A stretch of DNA of 64,000 nucleotides from an uncultured Ruminococcus sp. (GCA_934359255.1 CAKRLG010000001.1:1-64000), one strand, 5' to 3'; shown: positions 24,153-32,342, counted from the first letter of the stretch. The notes: generated from the sequence alone by a model not told the origin. A program made the numbers and translations.

Positions 24153-26131
24153 ATTGCATCTACCTCCGCTATAATCTGTCTGTTAGAGAATCCCTGCAGA
24201 TCCATCGCTCCGGATGGGCAGGCTACGGTACAAGCACCACAACCCTGGCACAGTGCGCTGTTAACCTGAGCTACGCGGCGGGTCTCACGGATACCGTGGT
24301 CAAAAATTTCTTTATCTTCGTATGTGATTGCTCCGTAAGGACACACATTTGCACAGGTAGAACATCCGTTACACAGAGTTTCATCCGGTTTTGCGGTACA
24401 CGGATTGGTCATCAGTTTGTCTTTTGCCAGCAGTCCGATGGCTTTTACAGCAGCTGCGCCGGCCTGTGCTACAGTCTCCGGAATATCTTTCGGTCCCTGG
24501 CATACACCGGACAGGAAGATACCGGCTGTCGGTGATTCTACCGGACGAAGTTTTGCATGAGCTTCTGTCAGGAAGTTATTGGTGTCGATACTTGCTGTCA
24601 GCATGGTTGCAATCTTACGAACATCCGGGTTCGGCTCGATGGCTGCTGCCAGAACAACCATATCTGCTTCTTTCAGGATCTGTTTGTTATCTAACAGGTC
24701 AGAACCCTGTACCAGCAGTTTTCCATCTGGCTGAGGAATCACTTTTCCTACCTGGCCTTTGATATAATTTACTCCATACTGCTCTACGGCTCTTCTGTAG
24801 AACTCATCGAAGTTCTTACCAGGAGTACGTACATCAATATAGAAGACAGTTACATTTACATCCGGATATTTATCACGGATCAGCATTGCATGTTTTGCTG
24901 TATACATACAACAGATCTTGGAGCAGTAGCTCTTTCCTCTGTCATCAGAGCAACGGCTTCCCACGCACTGGATGAACACGATTTCCTTCGGAGCTTTTCC
25001 GTCGGAGAGACGTTCCAGATGTCCGCTTGTAGGACCTGCTGCGTTCATGATACGTTCCAGTTCCAGGGATGTGATAACATCTTTGCTCTGGCTGTAAGCA
25101 TATTCATCGTAGTTATCCAGTTTGATGATATCAAATCCGGTTGCAACTACGATTGCGCCGTATTTCTCTGTTACGATCTCGTCTTTCTGATCGTAGTCGA
25201 TGGCACCTGCCTGACATACTTTGGAACATACACCACATTTTCCGGTTTTGAACTTGATACAGTGTTCACGGTCGATTACCGGCACATTCGGGATTGCCTG
25301 AGCAAATGGTGTATAGATCGCACTTCTGTTATTCAGACCGCGGTTGAATTCGCTTGGTGCTTTCTTGGACGGACATTTTTCCTGACATACGCCACATCCG
25401 GTACATTTGTCCATATCAACGCTTCTTGCTTTTTTACGGATGTCAACTGTAAAGTCGCCTACGAAACCGGATACTTTTTCTACTTCACTGTATGTATAAA
25501 TATGAATTTTTTCGTGAGCTGCAGCTTCCACCATCTTTGGTGTCAGGATACATGCAGAACAGTCCAGTGTCGGGAAGGTTTTGTCCAGCTGGGACATTCT
25601 TCCGCCGATACTTGGCTCTTTCTCAACGATATCTACTTCATAACCTGCATCTGCAATATCCAGAGCTGTCTGGATACCTGCGATACCGCCACCGATCACC
25701 AGTGCACGTTTTGTTACAAGGCTTTCACCCGGCTGCAGCGGTGTGTTCAGGTTTACTTTTGCTACTGCTGCTCTCATGAGGATCACAGCTTTTTTAGTTG
25801 CCTCTTCCATATCTTTATGGATCCAGGAACAATGTTCACGGATGTTGGCAATTTCTACCATGTATGGGTTCAGTCCGGCTCTCTCAGCTGCTTTCCGGAA
25901 TGTTGCCTCATGCATACGTGGGGAACAGGAACAGATTACCAGTCCTGTCAGCTGTTTTTCTTCGATTGCTTTTGCGATCAGGGCCTGTCCGGCTTCGGAA
26001 CACATATACTGATAGTCTTCTGCATGAACAACACCCGGCTCCATAAGCGCCATCTCTGCTACTTTTTTCACGTCTACCGTTGCTGCGATATTACTTCCGC
26101 AATGACAGACAAATACTCCTATTCTCTGCAC
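24143..26131 (-). CDS. hdrA: Heterodisulfide reductase-type subunit A, probable bifurcating flavoprotein
   Basis: HdrA holds the FAD that splits electron pairs in Hdr complexes. The 662-residue sequence has an N-terminal Cys motif (VFVCHCGSNI), the FAD fold (ALVIGGGIAGIQTALDIADAG), and an inserted ferredoxin domain (CTGCGVCQEKCP; CGVCSKVCQAGAI). A GSRCSDDRGKSYCSKICCMY Cys cluster follows, and the protein ends with two more ferredoxin sets (CNGCSTCANVCP; CQGCGACTVACP). This is the standard HdrA domain order. It lies 5 bp after hdrC and overlaps the MvhD-like gene. Bifurcation is known for homologues and inferred here. Confidence 0.9.
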   Translation of the reverse strand: MQRIGVFVCHCGSNIAATVDVKKVAEMALMEPGVVHAEDYQYMCSEAGQALIAKAIEEKQLTGLVICSCSPRMHEATFRKAAERAGLNPYMVEIANIREHCSWIHKDMEEATKKAVILMRAAVAKVNLNTPLQPGESLVTKRALVIGGGIAGIQTALDIADAGYEVDIVEKEPSIGGRMSQLDKTFPTLDCSACILTPKMVEAAAHEKIHIYTYSEVEKVSGFVGDFTVDIRKKARSVDMDKCTGCGVCQEKCPSKKAPSEFNRGLNNRSAIYTPFAQAIPNVPVIDREHCIKFKTGKCGVCSKVCQAGAIDYDQKDEIVTEKYGAIVVATGFDIIKLDNYDEYAYSQSKDVITSLELERIMNAAGPTSGHLERLSDGKAPKEIVFIQCVGSRCSDDRGKSYCSKICCMYTAKHAMLIRDKYPDVNVTVFYIDVRTPGKNFDEFYRRAVEQYGVNYIKGQVGKVIPQPDGKLLVQGSDLLDNKQILKEADMVVLAAAIEPNPDVRKIATMLTASIDTNNFLTEAHAKLRPVESPTAGIFLSGVCQGPKDIPETVAQAGAAAVKAIGLLAKDKLMTNPCTAKPDETLCNGCSTCANVCPYGAITYEDKEIFDHGIRETRRVAQVNSALCQGCGACTVACPSGAMDLQGFSNRQIIAEVDAICR

Positions 26132-26136
26132 CAGGG

Positions 26137-26526
26137 TTACCTCCTATATCTTCTGAATGCACTGACTAACAACTGCTGCGGCAGTTCCGGATCCAGTAAT
26201 TCCGGAATCTCATCCGGTGTCAGATAATTCTGACCTTTCTGGCGGACTACCAGCTGTCTTGCTGCGTCAATCAGTTTACCCGGTTTTACATCTCTCGGAC
26301 AACGCTCTACACATGCAAAGCAGGAGAGACATTTCCACAGTGATTTAGAATTAACCAGTTCTTCGATGTTCTCATTGGCTACATAAGATACGAACTGATG
26401 TGGTTTGATATCCATCTCGTTAAAAGACGGGCAGGAAGCAGAACATTTACCGCATTTCATGCATTTCAGGGGATTCACACCACTGATCTCTTTGATCAGT
26501 TCTGCCTGTTTTTTCTCGGTACTCAT
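26137..26526 (-). CDS. hdrC: Heterodisulfide reductase-type subunit C
   Basis: This 129-residue ferredoxin-like subunit connects HdrA to HdrB. Two Cys sets are clear: CMKCGKCSASCPSFNE and CLSCFACVERCPRDVKPG. The helix between them is typical of HdrC. Its ATG shares a base with the hdrB stop (TAATG), so translation is coupled. A C-terminal stretch (LLDPELPQQLLVSAFRRYRR) is basic and may contact partners. Confidence 0.9.
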   Translation of the reverse strand: MSTEKKQAELIKEISGVNPLKCMKCGKCSASCPSFNEMDIKPHQFVSYVANENIEELVNSKSLWKCLSCFACVERCPRDVKPGKLIDAARQLVVRQKGQNYLTPDEIPELLDPELPQQLLVSAFRRYRR

Positions 26527-27350
26527 TATTCAGCCACCTCCTTGTCGGATGTCAGTGTCTGCAGAGCCTCTTCTTTTACTCCGAGAGCTTCTGCCAGAAG
26601 TTCTGTGAAGTAATGAACCGGCAGTTTGCCGTTTCCACTCTTATTCAGGTTATACAGACACAGCGGACAGGCTGTAATCAGCATCTCGGCGCCAAAGCCG
26701 GCTGCACTGTCCATGATATTGTTGCACATGTTTTTGGACATGTCTTTTTCTTTCAGAGAGATGTATCCGCCGCAACATTCGTTCCGATATGGATATACAA
26801 CAGGTTCAGCACCGATGGCACGAATGAAATCTTCGATAATGGTTGGATTTTCCGGATTATCAAATGCCATGATCTTGCCCGGACGAAGAAGCAGGCAGCC
26901 GTAATAAGCGCCAATCTTCTTTCCTGTTAACGGATTTACTACTTTTTTCTTTAATTCATCAAACCCGACACGGTCGCGGAGTACTTCCAGAAAATGGAGC
27001 ACTTCAGTCTCGCCTTCATATGGCTCTGCCAGTTTCATGTAGTTGTTTGCTCTGGTACGGATATCTTCTACATTTTTCATATCATCATTGACACGTTTGA
27101 TCACATGATGACAGGCAGAACAGAGAGTTACCAGATCCTGACCTTTTTCTTTGGCCTCGTTCAGAGCACGGACGGAAGAAAGTTTTGTGGCAATCTCGTC
27201 AGAACCCAGTGGATATACGCCACCGCAGCACTGCCAGTTGTCGATTTCTTCCAGTTCAAATCCCAGTGCCCTTGCAGATACTCTGGCATATGCATCCAGA
27301 TCTCTTGCTTTTGTTCTCAGGGTACAACCCGGAAAATAACTGTACTTCAT
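26526..27350 (-). CDS. hdrB: Heterodisulfide reductase-type subunit B
   Basis: HdrB carries the two noncubane [4Fe-4S] clusters that reduce disulfides in methanogens. The 274-residue protein keeps both CCG domains intact: FPGCTLR, NWQCCGGVYPL and LCSACHHV in the first; YYGCLLLRP, NECCGGYIS and ACPLCLYNL in the second. All cluster-binding Cys are present, so it should be active. The organism is not expected to make coenzyme M or B, so its physiological partner is unknown: either another disulfide, or the fumarate reductase encoded in the same operon. It is the second gene, 80 bp after the malate dehydrogenase gene. Confidence 0.9.
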   Translation of the reverse strand: MKYSYFPGCTLRTKARDLDAYARVSARALGFELEEIDNWQCCGGVYPLGSDEIATKLSSVRALNEAKEKGQDLVTLCSACHHVIKRVNDDMKNVEDIRTRANNYMKLAEPYEGETEVLHFLEVLRDRVGFDELKKKVVNPLTGKKIGAYYGCLLLRPGKIMAFDNPENPTIIEDFIRAIGAEPVVYPYRNECCGGYISLKEKDMSKNMCNNIMDSAAGFGAEMLITACPLCLYNLNKSGNGKLPVHYFTELLAEALGVKEEALQTLTSDKEVAE

Positions 27351-27430
27351 AGTTCCTGTATCCTTTCTTTATGTATGTTTCCTGCCTGTCGGCCACCGGT
27401 TGCAGCCAACAGACATTCGTTACTGTCTGA

Positions 27431-28381
27431 TTAATCCAGATCGATCTGTGCGATGACTGCTTTCAGCGCATCGGCACTCTTATGTAACTGTTCGATCTCG
27501 TTTTTATTCATACGCATCGGCACTTTGCCCTGGATACCGTTCGGTCCAACCAGTGTCAGTGTGCTCAGGCATACGTCCTCAATTCCGTATTCACCATGCA
27601 TCATGGAAGACACGGTTGTGATGGAATCAGAAGAAGCTGACAGAATAGAGCAGAGTTTGCATACGGAAGCAGATACTGCGTAGAAAGTAGCACCTTTTCT
27701 CTTGATGATCTGTCCGCCGGATTTCTGTACGTATTCAAGCATCGCATCTTTGTCCACTTCTTTTACTTCTTTTCCCATGCTCTTTGCGATATCGTAATAT
27801 TCATCCAGGCTTACACCGGATACATAGGCGCCGGTCCACGGAATAAAGGATGTGTCTCCATGCTCACCAAATACATAGGCATGAATGTTGTTCTGTGCTA
27901 CATTGAGATGTTCGGAAAGTCCGCAGCGAAGACGGGCAGAATCCAGAATGGTTCCGGATCCGATGATCTGATTTTCCGGAAGTCCGGAAATCTTGGTAAA
28001 TACATAGGTCATGATATCTACCGGATTACTTACAATGATATATAAGGCATGCGGAGCCACTTTTACAATCTCCGGTGTGATAGATTTCAGGATGTTTACA
28101 TTGGTCTGTGTCAGTTCGATTCTTGTCTGACCAGGTTTACGTGCGATACCGGAGGTGATAATTACGATGTCAGAGTCTTTTGCATCTTCGTATTCGCCGG
28201 CAACGATGGAGATCGGGTCTCTGAAGCAGGTTCCCTGTGCGATATCCATGACTTCGCCTTCTACTTTTTCTTTGTTAATGTCGATCAGGACGATCTCTGA
28301 TGCAACATTCTGATTGGATAAGGTATACGCAATTGTGGAACCAACACTTCCGGCTCCGATAACTGTAATTTTGCTGCTCAT
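27431..28381 (-). CDS. mdh: Malate dehydrogenase (LDH/MDH superfamily)
   Basis: This NAD-dependent enzyme would interconvert oxaloacetate and malate. The 316-residue protein has the dinucleotide fold (KITVIGAGSVGSTIAYTL), the active-site pair around ILDSARLR, and the catalytic His in FGEHGDTSFIPW. The substrate-selecting loop reads SGIARKPGQTR, with Arg81 where lactate dehydrogenases have Gln (usual A-P-Q-K-P-G). Arg at this site selects dicarboxylates, so malate dehydrogenase is favoured over the lactate dehydrogenase label such sequences often receive. It is the first gene of the operon, next to a strong promoter, and makes the substrate of the operon's fumarase. Confidence 0.85.
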   Translation of the reverse strand: MSSKITVIGAGSVGSTIAYTLSNQNVASEIVLIDINKEKVEGEVMDIAQGTCFRDPISIVAGEYEDAKDSDIVIITSGIARKPGQTRIELTQTNVNILKSITPEIVKVAPHALYIIVSNPVDIMTYVFTKISGLPENQIIGSGTILDSARLRCGLSEHLNVAQNNIHAYVFGEHGDTSFIPWTGAYVSGVSLDEYYDIAKSMGKEVKEVDKDAMLEYVQKSGGQIIKRKGATFYAVSASVCKLCSILSASSDSITTVSSMMHGEYGIEDVCLSTLTLVGPNGIQGKVPMRMNKNEIEQLHKSADALKAVIAQIDLD

Positions 28382-28549
28382 AGTGTCTCCTTCTTCCTTT
28401 CTATTTGTCTATTTTTTAACAATTGTGGCAAAAAAATATGAAATCTTCGCTTTCTATCGATTAGCTTTTTTGGATTTTCTCATAAAAATATAAGAGTTCA
28501 CACTTCTCCCTCCGCTAAGATAAGTATCAGCTCGATTCCATTTGGATAT

Positions 28550-28578
28550 ATTATAACGTATTGATAAGATTTTAACAA
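28550..28578 (-). promoter_or_regulatory. Promoter of the mdh-hdr-flx-frd-fum operon
   Basis: On the minus strand TTGTTA (28578-28573), a 17-bp spacer and TATAAT (28555-28550). The expected leader is about 160 nt long before the mdh start at 28381. No known riboswitch is evident in it, but the length leaves room for regulation. Confidence 0.75.
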
Positions 28579-28617
28579 GTGTTTTTGCAAATTTTTATCA
28601 ATTTTGTTTATGGATTC

Positions 28618-28647
28618 GGAAAGGAGCTGTCAGTGGAAGCTCCTTTC
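28618..28647. other. Hairpin upstream of the operon promoter
   Basis: GAAAGGAGC and GCTCCTTTC form a 9-bp stem. It lies 43 bp after the stop of the zinc-ribbon gene on the same strand but has no T-run, so it is at best a weak terminator. Confidence 0.45.
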
Positions 28648-28657
28648 GGTGAGGCGT

Positions 28658-28692
28658 GCAGATTGCAGGAATGATTTTTCAAACACGCTCTA
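28658..28692. repeat. Partial copy of the MITE-like element
   Basis: This 35-bp stretch matches 38316-38350 at 32 positions and ends with the same terminal repeat (CACGCTCTA). The TAG stop codon of the neighbouring zinc-ribbon gene is made from the last three bases of this end. Confidence 0.7.
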
Positions 28693-30216
28693 AAACGCAT
28701 ATTCATCTACCGGCAGGTTCATCAGTTTCCATTCGTTTCCTTCTTTGCAATAACTTGCGGCGAAATAGATTTCATTATCCTCTTCTTCTATTTCGTCCCA
28801 ATAATTGATGTAGGTTTCTTTTCTTTGTGCTGTTCCTCGCAGGTCTATCTCGGTGCCTGTGGGGGATGCATCCAGCGCTGTGTTGATGTTACTGATGACG
28901 AGTCCTGTGATTTTTCCGGAGCCGTTGCCCTTTATCTTGTTCGTCAGATTTTCATAGTAGTTCTTAATATAATCATCTTCCAGAGCGCCGGAAAAAAATA
29001 CGTCCTGTACTTCTTTAAACGGTTTTCCCTGCAGTGCGCTCTCCACAAGAAATTTAATATCTTCCCCCGCCTGTTCACCAAGTGCCTGCAGGGTTTCGTC
29101 TGTTGGCATCAGATCTATTCTTTCTTCTTCACTTCCATAAGAAGTTATGACTGTGTTTTCACAGTAAGGTTTCATTCCCTCTTCTGTTACCTGCATCTGA
29201 TAATCGCCGGTAAACATATATGGAATCGTTATGCTTTTCCAGCCATCCTGCTCTGTCGCCGCACTGTCATCAACCTTCTCACCATTCAACTGTAATACGG
29301 CATTTTCCGGTATTGTATACGTAACATCGCTGACCCAGCTTTCTGTATCTGCAACCTTCCATTCGTCCCAGAAAAGATATTTTTTCTTTCCTGTTTTTGT
29401 CATCGTGATGTATTCTGCTGATTTGCTGTCTGCGCCTTTTTCTATATACTCCACACAGTACACTTTCAGATCCTGATCCTCAAGTTCGTCTTCCAGATTC
29501 TCCATATAGTCGTCATAATCATCGCTCTCTGCTCCAAATATCGAAGCAAGATCTCCCAGCTTGCTTACCGCATCACCGGTAAGTTGTTTTACGTCTGTGA
29601 TATTGACAGATTTGTATTCCAACGGTTCCGCATTGTTTGCATTGGCTTCTACAAACATTTTCTTCGTCAGCAGATCGCTGTTTGGGAAATCGCAAAAGTC
29701 ATATGCCTGAGACCATTCCCGATCCGCTTTGATTTCCCAGTAATCCATAGCAGCTTTTTCCGGTGAAAAACGATTGGACATAATTTTGTAGGCACCTGCG
29801 AACAGTGCCACTGCCGCTACCGCTTCAATCCCGGCAATAACTGCAAGCCTGGAAACTGGTTTTTTCATCGTCATTCCCGGATATCCCGTTTTTTTCAGAT
29901 TCTGCGGTCCATTATTACCCAGATATGGCTGTCCCTGATAAGCAGGGCCACCGGGATTTCCACAATTTCCCCTGTAATCCTTTTGTCTTCCTGGATTGTT
30001 CTCCAGCCGGTTATTCGATAAATTCTGATTTTGGTTTATGTTATTTTGTCTCATCTGCATATTGGAATCCGGCATCGTTCTTCCTGCAGGCTGTATCGGT
30101 ACAGCCGTTTCGTTCAGATTCTGCTCCGGCACGGAATCTTCCTTCAATCTGGTTCCACACTCCATACAAAACAGAGACTCTTCCTCATTTTTTGTTCCGC
30201 AATTCGGACAATACAT
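28690..30216 (-). CDS. Zinc-ribbon membrane protein, TcaA-like
   Basis: The 508-residue protein begins with a double CxxC zinc ribbon (MYCPNCGTKNEEESLFCMECG). A Gln/Asn-rich linker to about residue 105 and one membrane helix (VIAGIEAVAAVALFAGAYKI) follow, then a large external part. That part has a PEGA-like strand segment (YTIPENAVLQLNGEKVDD) and an NTF2-like C-terminal domain, an architecture like TcaA, which senses or tolerates cell-wall stress. I start at 30216 because AAGGGGGTG precedes it. The stop codon lies in the end of a MITE-like repeat. It follows the YARHG gene by 16 bp. Confidence 0.72.
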   Translation of the reverse strand: MYCPNCGTKNEEESLFCMECGTRLKEDSVPEQNLNETAVPIQPAGRTMPDSNMQMRQNNINQNQNLSNNRLENNPGRQKDYRGNCGNPGGPAYQGQPYLGNNGPQNLKKTGYPGMTMKKPVSRLAVIAGIEAVAAVALFAGAYKIMSNRFSPEKAAMDYWEIKADREWSQAYDFCDFPNSDLLTKKMFVEANANNAEPLEYKSVNITDVKQLTGDAVSKLGDLASIFGAESDDYDDYMENLEDELEDQDLKVYCVEYIEKGADSKSAEYITMTKTGKKKYLFWDEWKVADTESWVSDVTYTIPENAVLQLNGEKVDDSAATEQDGWKSITIPYMFTGDYQMQVTEEGMKPYCENTVITSYGSEEERIDLMPTDETLQALGEQAGEDIKFLVESALQGKPFKEVQDVFFSGALEDDYIKNYYENLTNKIKGNGSGKITGLVISNINTALDASPTGTEIDLRGTAQRKETYINYWDEIEEEDNEIYFAASYCKEGNEWKLMNLPVDEYAF

Positions 30217-30232
30217 TTGTTGCACCCCCTTC

Positions 30233-30847
30233 TTAATCCCAGTTTTTCGAATCTTCATATGCCTGAAGAGCTTCTACATTTTTCTTCTCTACCGAAGAAA
30301 ATTCAGCTGCCACAACATTCATATCCGTCTCTTTTGGCATATTCCGGTACCAGTCGTACTGATTAAAATAATCCGTATTTTCCTGTTTGGAAAACTGATA
30401 TCCGTGGCGTGCATAGATTTCGTTGACCGCCCGGCGGCAAAGACTTCGGGTGGTCAGTGTCACCTTCATTTCAGCCTTTGAAATAATAACGGTATCACTG
30501 TTCGGGAAGACGAATCCCGCATATGGATCTTCGTCCGTGTCGATGGTATTATCCTCAGCATCCGTTTCTGTGTCCGACGCATCTTCTGTATCCTGAATGC
30601 CACCAGCGATTGCATTTCCTCCATATGACACCGTCGCAGCAGAAGGATAATCTGCCGTCATATCCATATCATAATATTCCTGATCATTTTCCCGAAAGTC
30701 CGCAGGAAGTTCTGCTTTTACAGTTTCTCCTTTCGCCGGAGAAATCAGAACACCCGCAAGCAGCACGGCAAGCGCCGCCATATCCAAAATACCTAACATT
30801 ACAACCGCAATGATAAGCCCTGTTGATTGTTTTTTCTTCTTTGTCAT
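30233..30847 (-). CDS. Membrane-anchored YARHG-domain protein
   Basis: The 204-residue protein has a basic N terminus, one membrane helix (GLIIAVVMLGILDMAALAVLLAG, about 10-32), an acidic disordered segment (EDASDTETDAEDNTIDTDED) and a C-terminal YARHG domain (NEIYARHGYQFSKQEN, then WYRNMP). YARHG domains are extracellular and common in Firmicute membrane proteins; their ligand is unknown. It lies between two zinc-ribbon membrane protein genes and is 16 bp from the next, which suggests a shared envelope role. Confidence 0.8.
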   Translation of the reverse strand: MTKKKKQSTGLIIAVVMLGILDMAALAVLLAGVLISPAKGETVKAELPADFRENDQEYYDMDMTADYPSAATVSYGGNAIAGGIQDTEDASDTETDAEDNTIDTDEDPYAGFVFPNSDTVIISKAEMKVTLTTRSLCRRAVNEIYARHGYQFSKQENTDYFNQYDWYRNMPKETDMNVVAAEFSSVEKKNVEALQAYEDSKNWD

Positions 30848-30867
30848 ATTTTTACTCCTATTGTTTT

Positions 30868-30912
30868 ATCGGCAGCGGATTGATCACTTTTCACAGTGCA
30901 TCCGCTGCCGAT
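30868..30912. repeat. Perfect 13-bp inverted repeat
   Basis: ATCGGCAGCGGAT (30868-30880) pairs with ATCCGCTGCCGAT (30900-30912). The loop itself contains a smaller stem (CACT/AGTG type). There is no T-run on either strand, so it is more likely an RNA processing or stability hairpin between two genes. Confidence 0.7.
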
Positions 30913-30917
30913 ACAGT

Positions 30918-30949
30918 CTGTAAGCTGTGCATCCACCGACAGCTTACAG
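30918..30949. repeat. Inverted repeat at the end of the Q/N/Y-rich gene
   Basis: CTGTAAGCTGT pairs with ACAGCTTACAG around a 10-nt loop. It overlaps the stop codon at 30944-30946 of the gene to its right. Confidence 0.7.
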
Positions 30950-32116
30950 CACATCAAAGATATCGCCCAGACTGTTGATCAGTCCACCTGCCATACTGTT
31001 CAGTGTACTTCGCACCAGCAGATATACAACCAGTCCCGCAATAATCGTGAAGCATAATTTTGCAGCAAAGTATGCATACGGTTTTTTGTCTTCATCAATA
31101 TCTGCCACTGCACGATATTGCGCAAACTGAATATAGGTTACCAAAGGTGCCAGAATACCGAAAAATACCAGTGCAATTTCCGGTGCGATTCCGATCAGAA
31201 TTCCTTCTATAATAATGATAAATGTGGCGAACATATCTGTAGCACCAACAACATCGATATATGCCTGAAAGCGTGCTTTTGCCCCAAACAGAGCCGTAAT
31301 CACTTTCAAAAATACCGCATCGATCACATCAATACCTGCAGTCGCCAGAATCACACACAGGATACTCTTGAAATATGGAATTTTAATATTCAGGTAGGAA
31401 CTGTAACCTGATACCGCTCCTCTTATCTTCAATAGTACGATCAATAAAAAGATAAGGCAAACCACCATTTTCGTTGCGATAAATTCAATGCCGACTGCCG
31501 GATTATTACTGTCTGCAATTGCTTTTACTCTGGTTACCGGTGCTTTCAGAATCGGCAGGATCTCAGAAAACATATTTTTCGTTCCGGCTACCAGCTGATC
31601 TTTCTTGTTATACAGCCATTCTGCCTCTTTGGTTCTCTGCTGATAATACTGTCCCTGATTGTTGTATGGGTTCTGCTGATTTTGGTTGTAATACTGCCCC
31701 TGCTGCTGGCTCTGATTATAGTACTGATTCTGCTGGTTTTGGTCGTAATACTGCCCCTGCTGCTGGCCCTGATTATAGTATTGGTTCTGCTGGTTTTGGT
31801 TGTAATACTGCCCCTGCTGCTGGCCCTGATTATAGTATTGGTTCTGCTGGTTTGAATCGTAATACTGCCCCTGTTGCTGGTCCTGATTATAGTATTGGTT
31901 CTGCTGGTTTGGATCGTAATACTGCCCCTGCTGCTGGCCCTGATTATAGTACTGCTTTTGCTGCTGTCCGTCAGTTCCTCCGGCCAAAGATCCATATTCC
32001 TCCGTTTGTGGCTGCTGTGCATAGATCTGCTGTGATGCTTCCCGGTTTGCCGATGTGCAGGTACAAACTTCGCCTTCCTCTAATTTTCTTCCGCACTTGG
32101 TACAAAATTTTGCCAT
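30944..32116 (-). CDS. Zinc-ribbon membrane protein with a prion-like Q/N/Y/G repeat domain
   Basis: The 390-residue protein has three parts. First is a zinc ribbon (KFCTKCGRKLEEGEVCTC, 3-20). Second is a low-complexity region (about 50-170) with five 19-residue repeats of the type QQQGQYYDPNQQNQYYNQD, encoded by 57-bp DNA repeats at about 31650-31950. Third is a membrane domain with about five helices (FIATKMVVCLIFLLIVLLKI onward). The repeat region resembles yeast prion and phase-separating domains. I start at 32116, where GGGAGGG precedes the ATG. Function is unknown. Its neighbours are other zinc-ribbon or YARHG membrane proteins. Confidence 0.8.
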   Translation of the reverse strand: MAKFCTKCGRKLEEGEVCTCTSANREASQQIYAQQPQTEEYGSLAGGTDGQQQKQYYNQGQQQGQYYDPNQQNQYYNQDQQQGQYYDSNQQNQYYNQGQQQGQYYNQNQQNQYYNQGQQQGQYYDQNQQNQYYNQSQQQGQYYNQNQQNPYNNQGQYYQQRTKEAEWLYNKKDQLVAGTKNMFSEILPILKAPVTRVKAIADSNNPAVGIEFIATKMVVCLIFLLIVLLKIRGAVSGYSSYLNIKIPYFKSILCVILATAGIDVIDAVFLKVITALFGAKARFQAYIDVVGATDMFATFIIIIEGILIGIAPEIALVFFGILAPLVTYIQFAQYRAVADIDEDKKPYAYFAAKLCFTIIAGLVVYLLVRSTLNSMAGGLINSLGDIFDVL

Positions 32117-32302
32117 ACGCTTTCCCTCCCTGTTTCTTCTTTGCAAAATTCTTCTTTTTCTTACCTTGCATTTATTAAATTTTTATAAACTAAGAATTTA
32201 ATTTTAGTATATGGACTGGCTTACTTCCTGTCAATCAAATTTGCTCTGTTAAAGGCAATTTTTCCTGTACACAGATCAAACCACAGGGAACATACCGCGC
32301 AA

Positions 32303-32342
32303 AAAAGTCATCTGCGCAGGCTGCTGCACAGATGACTTTTTC
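32303..32342. terminator. Terminator after the GH2 gene
   Basis: AAAGTCATCTG and CAGATGACTTT form the stem with A/T tracts on both sides, so it can work in both directions. It ends the GH2 transcript 16 bp after its stop codon. Confidence 0.85.

Noticed and set aside
24890..26227. A 445-residue plus-strand open frame rich in Cys and Phe
   Set aside because: It is the antisense shadow of hdrA, whose domain structure and Fe-S motifs are unmistakable.
27431..28381. Lactate dehydrogenase
   Set aside because: The selector residue is Arg, not Gln, and the operon context demands malate.
31650..31950. Regular 57-bp repeats that might be a CRISPR array
   Set aside because: The repeats are contiguous, have no unique spacers and stay in frame as a Q/N/Y-rich protein repeat.
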